Both the position numbers and the translations under genes were made by a program. Positions 1 through 4,556 of a stretch of 5,752 nt of DNA are shown one piece after another. The stretch lies in NCBI GenBank assembly GCA_903896775.1, contig CAITZE010000009.1:1-5752 (forward strand), given 5' to 3'. Source of the stretch: an uncultured bacterium (GTDB lineage Bacteria > Pseudomonadota > Alphaproteobacteria > Rhodospirillales > Rhodospirillaceae). Positions within the stretch are counted from its first letter, which is position 1, and each line of letters starts with the position of its first letter. Below the pieces are notes generated by a model. The model saw only the letters and a list, made by a program, of their open reading frames with translations. It was not told the DNA's origin and did no database searches.

Positions 1-168
1 GGTACCGGCAAGATTTCCGGCCTTATGGGCGACGTGGCCAAGGGCGTTAAGGCCTTCAAAAAAGGTATCAAGGACGACGACGACGAGCATCATCCGCCGC
101 CGCCGGCCTCCGGTCCGACGATCATCGAAGGCAAGGTTGCCGCCAAAGAAAAAGACCCGGTCGCCTAG
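1..168 (+). CDS. tatA: TatA, C-terminal part (5' end outside window), Tat translocase pore subunit
   Basis: Frame 1 is open from the first base to a TAG at 166-168 and gives 55 residues. They start GTGKISGLMGDVAKGVKAFK, which is the conserved amphipathic helix of TatA that follows the N-terminal membrane segment (the family pattern is G-[RT]-GKIS-LMGD-AKG-KAFKKG). The membrane helix and start codon lie upstream of the window. After the helix come an acidic run (DDDDE), two His and four Pro, then a polar tail ending KEKDPVA, consistent with the poorly conserved cytoplasmic TatA tail. In the family, many TatA copies assemble on TatBC to let folded twin-arginine substrates cross the inner membrane. 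tatB and tatC follow directly, which supports TatA rather than a stray TatB/E paralogue. The window begins with GGTACC (a KpnI site), but the codons fit the family, so it need not be a cloning scar. Confidence 0.93.
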   Translation, partial: GTGKISGLMGDVAKGVKAFKKGIKDDDDEHHPPPPASGPTIIEGKVAAKEKDPVA

Positions 169-180
169 CGCACCATTGCC

Positions 181-203
181 AGCCGGCGGGGCTATGGCCG
201 GCT
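181..203 (+). promoter_or_regulatory. GC-rich hairpin in the tatA-tatB gap
   Basis: AGCCGGC at 181-187 is perfectly complementary to GCCGGCT at 197-203, with a 9-base loop. No run of T follows (the next bases are AAAGTGAACGG), so it is not a standard intrinsic terminator. It starts 12 bases after the tatA stop and ends 20 bases before the tatB start. A plausible role is protecting the tatA 3' end or lowering readthrough into tatB, since TatA is usually needed in excess over TatB and TatC. That role is inference; the stem itself is plainly visible. Confidence 0.45.
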
Positions 204-223
204 AAAGTGAACGGACCTTTCTG

Positions 224-712
224 ATGTTCGATTTCGCGTGGTCGGAGATAGCGGTTATCGGGCTGGTATCGGTTCTGGTGCTCGGCCCGAAAGAACTGCC
301 ACAAGCCATGCGCACGATGGCGAAGGTTGTGCGCAAGATGCGCAGCCTCACGTCCGAGCTTCAGGGCCATGTGAACGACATTGTTCGGGACGCCGAACTG
401 GCCGAGTTGCGCGATCAGGTTCAGAAATTCTCGACCACCAATGTTCATGCGGAAGTCGCCAAGGTCGTCGATCCGACCGGCGAGATGACGGCCCAGCTCA
501 ATGCGCCTTTGATCGAAGGCCATATCAACGACCAGCCTGTCGTTGACCAGCCTGTCATCGAGCAGCCAGTCGTTGAGCAAACCGCGCTGCCGCTGGCTGA
601 GATTCAGGCTCAAACGGAATCCGCACCTTCGGCACTCCCGCCTACTGAAACGTCAGTGGCTTCAACTGCGGCAGTTGCTCCTTCTACAACGGCCCCGACG
701 GCGCATTCATGA
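224..712 (+). CDS. tatB: TatB, Tat translocase substrate-receptor subunit
   Basis: The product is 162 residues. TatB forms the twin-arginine signal-peptide receptor with TatC in the inner membrane. The N-terminus is diagnostic: MFDFAWSEI, a single membrane helix at about residues 5-20 with the conserved Glu8, then the GPKELP hinge at 21-26, then an amphipathic and probably coiled helix (about 27-70). From about 100 the tail is low complexity. It has three five-residue repeats DQPVV, DQPVI, EQPVV at 103-117, then a Ser/Thr/Ala/Pro-rich end. The start is fixed by the family N-terminus; CGGAC at 212-216 is a weak ribosome binding site. The gene lies 55 bp after tatA, and its TGA overlaps the tatC ATG (ATGA, 709-712), so tatB and tatC are probably translationally coupled. 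TatA/TatB confusion is unlikely, given the MFDxxWSE start and position between tatA and tatC. Confidence 0.95.
   Translation: MFDFAWSEIAVIGLVSVLVLGPKELPQAMRTMAKVVRKMRSLTSELQGHVNDIVRDAELAELRDQVQKFSTTNVHAEVAKVVDPTGEMTAQLNAPLIEGHINDQPVVDQPVIEQPVVEQTALPLAEIQAQTESAPSALPPTETSVASTAAVAPSTTAPTAHS
530..583 (+). repeat. 15-bp tandem repeats inside tatB
   Basis: Three in-frame 15-base units lie at 530-544 (GACCAGCCTGTCGTT), 545-559 (GACCAGCCTGTCATC) and 560-574 (GAGCAGCCAGTCGTT), followed by a partial fourth (GAGCAAACC, 575-583). They encode the pentapeptides DQPVV, DQPVI and EQPVV and then EQT. The first two units differ at two bases, which suggests recent duplication by slippage. The repeats fall in the non-conserved TatB tail, where length change should be tolerated. 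Confidence 0.8.
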
Positions 713-1569
713 ACGCCTCGCTGCCCGTAAAGGCCTCACCACCACTCCCGCCCGACGATCCCGACAGCCACTCGATGCCGCTGCTCGAGCATTTGGCCGA
801 ACTGCGTAAGCGTCTGATCTATTCGATTATCACGTTGATCGTGGCATTCTTCATCGCTGCGCCATTATCCAAGGATATTTATGCGTTCCTGGCCGCGCCT
901 TTGGCGCATGCGATGGAGCAAACGGGCGGCAGCAATCAGATGATTTACACTGCTTTGGCCGAGGCCTTCATGACACAAATGAAGGTCGCGATCTTCGCCG
1001 CGGCTTTTGTGACGTTCCCGGTTTTCGCCCATCAGCTTTGGCAGTTTGTAGCGCCCGGGCTTTATAAACACGAAAAGCGCGCCATTGTGCCGTTCCTATT
1101 TGCTGCGCCGGTTCTCTTTTTTCTGGGCGGCGCGCTGGCCTATTACGTCGTCATGCCCATGGCTTGGAAGTTTCTGCTAAGCTTCCAGACCTTGCCGGCG
1201 GCTCCGGGCGATCTGTCCATTCAGATGATGCCCAAGGTCAGTGAATACCTCGACACCTTTATGATGATGATCCTCGCCTTCGGGCTGGCCTTCCAAATGC
1301 CGGTGCTGTTGGTGTTGTTGGCGCGGGTTGGGATCATTTCGGCGCATACGCTCAGCAGCAAGCGCCGCTATGCCATCATCATTATTTTCATCTTCGCAGC
1401 GTTCGTCACTCCGCCTGACGTCGTCAGCATGATGAGCCTCGCGGTGCCTATGCTGGCGCTCTACGAGCTGTCGGTCATTGGCGCGCGTATGGTCGGAAAA
1501 AAACCTGAAGACGATGCCGCCGACGGCAGCGATTCGGATGGGGAAGACACCGATTTCAACGCTGCTTAG
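709..1569 (+). CDS. tatC: TatC, six-helix core subunit of the Tat translocase
   Basis: The product is 286 residues, longer than the roughly 258 of E. coli because of about 22 extra N-terminal residues and an acidic tail. TatC is the polytopic inner-membrane protein that binds the twin-arginine motif. Family landmarks are HLAELRKRL at 28-36 (Glu31 matches E. coli Glu15), QFVAPGLYKHEKR at 112-124 (Phe113 and Glu122 match Phe94 and Glu103), YYVVMPMAW at 145-153 and TPPDV at 234-238. Hydrophobic segments fit six helices at about 36-53, 92-112, 127-149, 182-205, 221-233 and 239-258. At the position of E. coli Glu170 it has Gln196 (AFQMP), a substitution I recall in other alphaproteobacterial TatC. 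The tail after 264 (KKPEDDAADGSDSDGED) is strongly acidic and predicted cytoplasmic. The start overlaps the tatB stop by 4 bp with no strong ribosome binding site of its own, which fits coupling. Confidence 0.97.
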   Translation: MNASLPVKASPPLPPDDPDSHSMPLLEHLAELRKRLIYSIITLIVAFFIAAPLSKDIYAFLAAPLAHAMEQTGGSNQMIYTALAEAFMTQMKVAIFAAAFVTFPVFAHQLWQFVAPGLYKHEKRAIVPFLFAAPVLFFLGGALAYYVVMPMAWKFLLSFQTLPAAPGDLSIQMMPKVSEYLDTFMMMILAFGLAFQMPVLLVLLARVGIISAHTLSSKRRYAIIIIFIFAAFVTPPDVVSMMSLAVPMLALYELSVIGARMVGKKPEDDAADGSDSDGEDTDFNAA

Positions 1570-1570
1570 G

Positions 1571-1639
1571 GCCTGAAACGGTCTCGCCCCTGGACGGATT
1601 CAAGCCCGCCTCGTATAAGCCTGGAAACCGTTTCAAGGC
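1571..1639 (+). promoter_or_regulatory. Long-range inverted repeat in the tatC-serS gap
   Basis: TGAAACGGT at 1574-1582, just after the tatC stop, is perfectly complementary to ACCGTTTCA at 1627-1635. GCC at 1571-1573 can also pair with GGC at 1637-1639 past a single bulged A. The intervening loop is 44 bases. The 3' arm is shared with the local palindrome at 1616-1642, so in RNA the two foldings exclude each other. No T run follows, so a standard terminator is not supported. Any switching role is inference. Confidence 0.35.
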
Positions 1640-1642
1640 TTA
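1616..1642 (+). promoter_or_regulatory. 27-bp near-perfect palindrome over the serS ribosome binding site
   Basis: The site is symmetric about base 1629. TAAGCCT (1616-1622) pairs with AGGCTTA (1636-1642), and GAAAC (1624-1628) pairs with GTTTC (1630-1634). The only mismatch is G1623/A1635, so 12 of 13 pairs hold. The likely serS ribosome binding site AAGG (1635-1638) lies in the 3' arm, 10 bases before the ATG at 1649. It could be a DNA operator for a dimeric regulator or an mRNA hairpin that masks the ribosome binding site. The symmetry is seen directly; the role is not known. Confidence 0.5.
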
Positions 1643-1648
1643 AAACCT

Positions 1649-2938
1649 ATGCACGACCTCAAGTGGATTAGAGAAAACCCCGACGCCCTCGATGCGGCTT
1701 TGGCGCGCCGTGGTGCTGCCGCAGTGTCGGCCACCGTGCTCGATCTCGATAAGCGCCACCGCGCCACCACCACCGAACTGCAGGTTCTGCAAAGCCGGCG
1801 TAACGATGTCTCGAAGCAAATCGGTGGCGTTAAGGCTAAAGGCGGCGATGCCGCGCCCTTGATGGCCGAAGTCGCCGAGATCAAAGATAAAATGACCGCG
1901 CTTGAGGAAGAGGAAAAACTCCTTGGCGAGAAGGTCAAAAGCCTGTTGCTGACCATTCCCAATATTCTGCTGCCCGTTGTTCCGGACGGCCGGGACGAAA
2001 GCGCCAATGTGGTTGTGCGGAGTTGGGGCACACCGCGCGAATTTAATTTCTCGCCCAAAGAGCATGCTGATCTGGGTGCGGCTTTGGGTCTGATGGATTT
2101 CGACCAGGCGGCGATCATGTCCGGCGCGCGCTTTGTCGTTTTGAAGGGCGCTTTGGCGCGGCTCGAGCGCGCCATTGCGCAGCTGATGCTCGACACGCAT
2201 ACGACCGCGAACGGGTACACCGAAGTCAATCCGCCGTTACTGGTGCGCGATGTGGCGCTGACCGGCACCGGCCAGCTGCCGAAATTCGGCGCCGACTTGT
2301 TCCAGACGACCGCCGGTCTTTATCTCATTCCGACCGCAGAAGTCTCGCTGACCAATTTGGTTGCTGAACGCATCCTGGATGGCGCGACCCTGCCGTTGCG
2401 CATGACGGCTTTCACCCCGTGCTTCCGTTCGGAAGCGGGTGCTGCGGGCAGGGACACCAAAGGCATGATCCGCAATCATCAGTTCGAGAAAGTCGAATTG
2501 GTCAGCATAACGGCGCCGGAAGAGTCCGAAGCCGAGCTGGAGCGCATGACAAAATGCGCCGAAGGTATCCTTCAGAAGCTGGAGCTGCCCTACCGCGTTA
2601 TGGCGCTGTGTGCCGGCGACGTGGGCTTTGGTGCAAACCGCACTTATGATCTTGAGGTCTGGCTGCCGGGACAAAACACCTACCGCGAAATTTCGAGCTG
2701 CTCCAATACCGGCGACTTCCAAGCGCGACGCATGAACGCGCGCTATCGTCCCTCCGGCGAGACCAAAGGCACGCGCTTTGTGCACACGCTGAATGGGTCC
2801 GGCCTAGCAGTAGGCCGCACGTTGATTGCTGTGCTGGAAAACCACCAGCAGCAGGACGGCTCCATTACCGTGCCGGCGGCCTTGAAGCCCTATATGGGTG
2901 GCCTTGAGATAATCGCGCCGGGAGCCAAAATTTTATGA
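1649..2938 (+). CDS. serS: Seryl-tRNA synthetase, class II
   Basis: The product is 429 residues, the normal bacterial length. It activates serine with ATP and charges tRNA-Ser (and tRNA-Sec where present) in the cytosol. The N-terminus MHDLKWIRENPDAL begins the tRNA-binding arm, whose antiparallel coiled coil spans about residues 32-100 (many Glu, Lys and Arg, with MTALEEEEKLLGEKV at 82-96). The class II core follows. Motif 1 is around YTEVNPPLLV (190-199), the serine-binding TAE is at 229-231, motif 2 is FRSEAG...RNHQFEKVE (259-283), SSCSNTGDFQARR is at 349-361, and motif 3 is NGSGLAVGRTLIAVLENHQ (382-400). Nothing essential is missing. The start is set by the family N-terminus and by AAGG at 1635-1638. 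The gene lies 79 bp after tatC and 142 bp before surE. Serine synthetase next to tat genes is a familiar alphaproteobacterial arrangement. Confidence 0.98.
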   Translation: MHDLKWIRENPDALDAALARRGAAAVSATVLDLDKRHRATTTELQVLQSRRNDVSKQIGGVKAKGGDAAPLMAEVAEIKDKMTALEEEEKLLGEKVKSLLLTIPNILLPVVPDGRDESANVVVRSWGTPREFNFSPKEHADLGAALGLMDFDQAAIMSGARFVVLKGALARLERAIAQLMLDTHTTANGYTEVNPPLLVRDVALTGTGQLPKFGADLFQTTAGLYLIPTAEVSLTNLVAERILDGATLPLRMTAFTPCFRSEAGAAGRDTKGMIRNHQFEKVELVSITAPEESEAELERMTKCAEGILQKLELPYRVMALCAGDVGFGANRTYDLEVWLPGQNTYREISSCSNTGDFQARRMNARYRPSGETKGTRFVHTLNGSGLAVGRTLIAVLENHQQQDGSITVPAALKPYMGGLEIIAPGAKIL

Positions 2939-2952
2939 CGTCGTTTCCGCCG

Positions 2953-3028
2953 CTCGTGTCGCGATTCCAAAGTTCGCAAGATCTCTGGGCAAGCGCCGAT
3001 GCGAACTTTGGAATCGAAACGACACGAG
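2953..3028 (+). repeat. Palindromic element copy 1, 26-bp stem, after serS
   Basis: The left arm is CTCGTGTCG (2953-2961) followed directly by CGATTCCAAAGTTCGCA (2962-2978). The right arm is the exact complement, TGCGAACTTTGGAATCG (3000-3016) and CGACACGAG (3020-3028), except for three extra bases AAA at 3017-3019. The loop is 21 bases (2979-2999). The element starts 14 bases after the serS stop. A perfect 26-bp pairing with one bulge is far beyond chance. No U run follows directly, although AAATTTT occurs at 3030-3036, so it could stop transcription or protect the serS mRNA end, but it does not look like a standard terminator. It resembles copy 2 at 3041-3120 in arm sequence and in layout. 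Confidence 0.85.
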
Positions 3029-3040
3029 TAAATTTTAGAT
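3029..3040 (+). other. AT-rich spacer between the two palindromic copies
   Basis: TAAATTTTAGAT is the only strongly AT-rich stretch of the serS-surE gap and is the centre of symmetry between the two palindromes. TTGGAA at 3008-3013 lies upstream and could serve as a -35-like box for a weak -10 here (TAAATT after 15 bases, or a later match), so a surE promoter is possible. The match is too poor to call as a promoter. Confidence 0.2.
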
Positions 3041-3130
3041 CTCGTGTGACTCATGGGTTTGAAGTTCATCAAAAGTGTAGATGGCAGATACGATGACGAA
3101 CTTCAAACCCGTCACACGAGGCGATTTTAG
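3032..3130 (+). repeat. 7-bp direct repeats flanking palindrome copy 2
   Basis: ATTTTAG occurs at 3032-3038 and again at 3124-3130, lying 2 and 3 bases outside the ends of the palindrome at 3041-3120. This could be the target duplication of an insertion. A 7-base match near both ends may also be chance, and the few extra bases between repeat and palindrome on each side are untidy. Confidence 0.3.
3041..3120 (+). repeat. Palindromic element copy 2, spanning the surE start codon
   Basis: The left arm is CTCGTGTGAC (3041-3050) and GGGTTTGAAGTTC (3055-3067), separated by four extra bases TCAT. The right arm is the exact complement, GAACTTCAAACCC (3098-3110) and GTCACACGAG (3111-3120), which adjoin. 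This gives 23 pairs around a 30-base loop that contains both possible surE ATG codons (3081 and 3093). The right arm is translated as NFKPVTR of SurE. The short arm matches the short arm of copy 1 at 16 of 23 positions, including the outer CTCGTGT and the inner AAGTTC. In each copy the longer arm faces the central spacer, so the two copies are head to head. Confidence 0.85.
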
Positions 3131-3893
3131 CAAACTGTGCATTCTTCTTTCCAACGACGACGGCATCGCCGCTCAGGGCATAGAGGTTCTGGAGCGCATT
3201 GCGCGAACACTCACCGACGACGTGTGGGTTGTAGCGCCTTCTGTGGAGCGCAGTGGCGCAGGGCATTCGCTAACTATTCACGAACCACTCAGGCCTGTGA
3301 AAATCTCCGAACGCCGTTACAGCGTCAGCGGCACACCGACCGACTGCGTGATGGTGGCGATCAATCACATCATGAAAGAAAGCCCGCCGGACCTGGTTCT
3401 TTCTGGAATTAACCACGGCGGTAACCTGGGTGAGGATGTGCATTATTCCGGCACTATCGCTGCCGCCATGGAAGGCGTGCTGCTTGGTGTGCGGTCTATC
3501 GCGCTGTCGCAAGTCTGGAACGACGCCGAAGTTATCGATTGGAGCACAGCTGAGCATTTTGCGCCGGGGGTGATCCGCAAAATCTGCGCCGTCGGATGGG
3601 GAAAGGATGTGCTTATGAACATCAACTTTCCCGAGCGCGCAATCAGCGAAGTCAAAGGTGTTGCGCCCGCCACGCAAGGAAAGCACAAAGTCGGCGACGA
3701 TCTTTTGCTCCGCCACGATCCGCGAGGACGGCCATATATGTGGATCGGCAATAAGCGCATGTCGGACGCCTCGCGCGCCGGTACTGATCTCAAAGCCGTC
3801 GATGACGGATTTATCTCGATTACACCGCTGAATGTGGATCTGACCCACGCGCCAACGCTGGCCGCTTTGGGCCAGGTTTTCCCGGCTCCATAG
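3081..3893 (+). CDS. surE: 5'/3'-nucleotidase SurE (survival protein E)
   Basis: The product is 270 residues, against about 250 for most SurE. SurE is a cytosolic metal-dependent phosphatase acting on nucleoside monophosphates and is linked to stationary-phase survival. Landmarks are ILLSNDDG (21-28, metal ligands Asp26 and Asp27), RSGAGHSLT (57-65, Ser58 at the metal-site position), SGTPTDCV (83-90), LSGINHGGNLGEDVHYSGT (107-125, Asn111) and AAAMEG (127-132). The core normally begins about two residues before ILLSNDDG, so some 18 N-terminal residues (MADTMTNFKPVTRGDFSK) are extra. Residues 7-13 are encoded by the right arm of a palindromic repeat. The ATG at 3081 follows an in-frame TAG (3078-3080) directly; the ATG at 3093 is the only other in-frame ATG before the core. 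Neither has a good ribosome binding site, so the exact start is uncertain. pcm follows after 9 bp. Confidence 0.95.
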   Translation: MADTMTNFKPVTRGDFSKLCILLSNDDGIAAQGIEVLERIARTLTDDVWVVAPSVERSGAGHSLTIHEPLRPVKISERRYSVSGTPTDCVMVAINHIMKESPPDLVLSGINHGGNLGEDVHYSGTIAAAMEGVLLGVRSIALSQVWNDAEVIDWSTAEHFAPGVIRKICAVGWGKDVLMNINFPERAISEVKGVAPATQGKHKVGDDLLLRHDPRGRPYMWIGNKRMSDASRAGTDLKAVDDGFISITPLNVDLTHAPTLAALGQVFPAP

Positions 3894-3902
3894 GGTGATG
3901 CT

Positions 3903-4556
3903 GTGAGCACCGAAAGTCGCAAGATCCGTCTCGTGATGGACCTGCGCAATGCGGGTGTGAGCGATACGCGCGTACTGGCGGCAATCGAGCGCGTCCCGCG
4001 CGAAAGTTTTGTTGAAGAGGCTTTTCTCGATCAGGCCTACGCCAATCAAGCGCTGCCAATTAATTGCGGCCAGACGATCAGCCAGCCGCTGGTTGTGGGG
4101 TTGATGACCCAAGCGCTCGAGAGTACCGACCGGCATAAGGTTTTGGAGGTGGGTACGGGCTCAGGGTATCAGACCGCGATTCTGTCGAAGTTAGTACGGC
4201 GGGTCTATACCGTTGAACGGCATCGCGATCTTATGGCGGAGGCCGAGCGGCGCTTTAACGCTCTCAAGCTCCATAATATCACCACAATGGTAGGCGACGG
4301 ATATAAGGGTTGGGGCGCGCAGGCACCGTTCGACCGAATTTTGGTCACGGCCGCGGCGCGTATTGTCCCACCGGATTTGGTGGCGCAGTTGTCGGACGAG
4401 GGCGGGATCATGGTCCTGCCTGTGGGCGATGCGTCGGGATTACATCAGGAAGTGATACGCGTGCGCAAAGACGGCAAACAATTTACAAGCGAACGCATGT
4501 TTCCCGTGCGGTTTGTTCCCCTCGTGCAAGGTGTTCCTTCGGACGTATCGAAATGA
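3903..4556 (+). CDS. pcm: Protein-L-isoaspartate O-methyltransferase
   Basis: The product is 217 residues, close to the usual 205-220. It uses S-adenosylmethionine to methylate isoaspartyl residues in aged proteins and so starts their repair in the cytosol. Landmarks are VPRESFVEEAF (31-41), LPINCGQTISQP (51-62, with Ser60 at the position of the conserved active-site Ser), the SAM-binding motif VLEVGTGSGYQTAIL (80-94), YTVER (102-106), GDGYKGW (131-137), PFDRILVTAAA (142-152) and the conserved C-terminal VRFVPLVQG (202-210). The start is GTG at 3903, preceded by AGGG at 3892-3895 with 7-base spacing. The next in-frame ATG at 3936 (residue 12) would cut into the conserved first helix and has no better site. 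It lies 9 bp after surE, and its TGA overlaps the next ATG (ATGA, 4553-4556), which suggests one transcript and coupled translation. Confidence 0.97.
   Translation: MSTESRKIRLVMDLRNAGVSDTRVLAAIERVPRESFVEEAFLDQAYANQALPINCGQTISQPLVVGLMTQALESTDRHKVLEVGTGSGYQTAILSKLVRRVYTVERHRDLMAEAERRFNALKLHNITTMVGDGYKGWGAQAPFDRILVTAAARIVPPDLVAQLSDEGGIMVLPVGDASGLHQEVIRVRKDGKQFTSERMFPVRFVPLVQGVPSDVSK

Noticed and set aside
1..6. GGTACC (KpnI site) at the window edge as a cloning junction.
   Set aside because: The six bases read in frame as Gly-Thr in a TatA position that tolerates this, so there is no evidence of an artificial junction.
1633..2268. Two overlapping minus-strand open frames over the 5' half of serS.
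   Set aside because: They are Ser/Arg/Ala-rich shadows of the serS frame with no recognisable domain and no ribosome binding context.
2953..3028. Standard rho-independent terminator for serS.
   Set aside because: The stem is very long and has a 21-base loop, but no U run follows the stem directly, and a second related palindrome follows. A terminator effect is possible but the sequence fits a repeat element better.
3008..3040. surE promoter with TTGGAA and an AT-rich -10.
   Set aside because: The hexamers match poorly at any acceptable spacing, and the -35 would lie inside the palindrome arm.
2953..3120. CRISPR array.
   Set aside because: The related segments are inverted rather than regular direct repeats, and there are only two elements.
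3270..4136. A 288-codon open frame on the minus strand across surE and pcm.
   Set aside because: It is antisense to two well-recognised genes, resembles no family I know, and long antisense frames are common in GC-rich coding DNA.
4310..4552. Upstream extension of the nlpD-like reading frame into pcm.
   Set aside because: It overlaps the whole conserved end of Pcm, is not homologous to anything known to me, and would bury the clear lipoprotein signal that begins at 4553.
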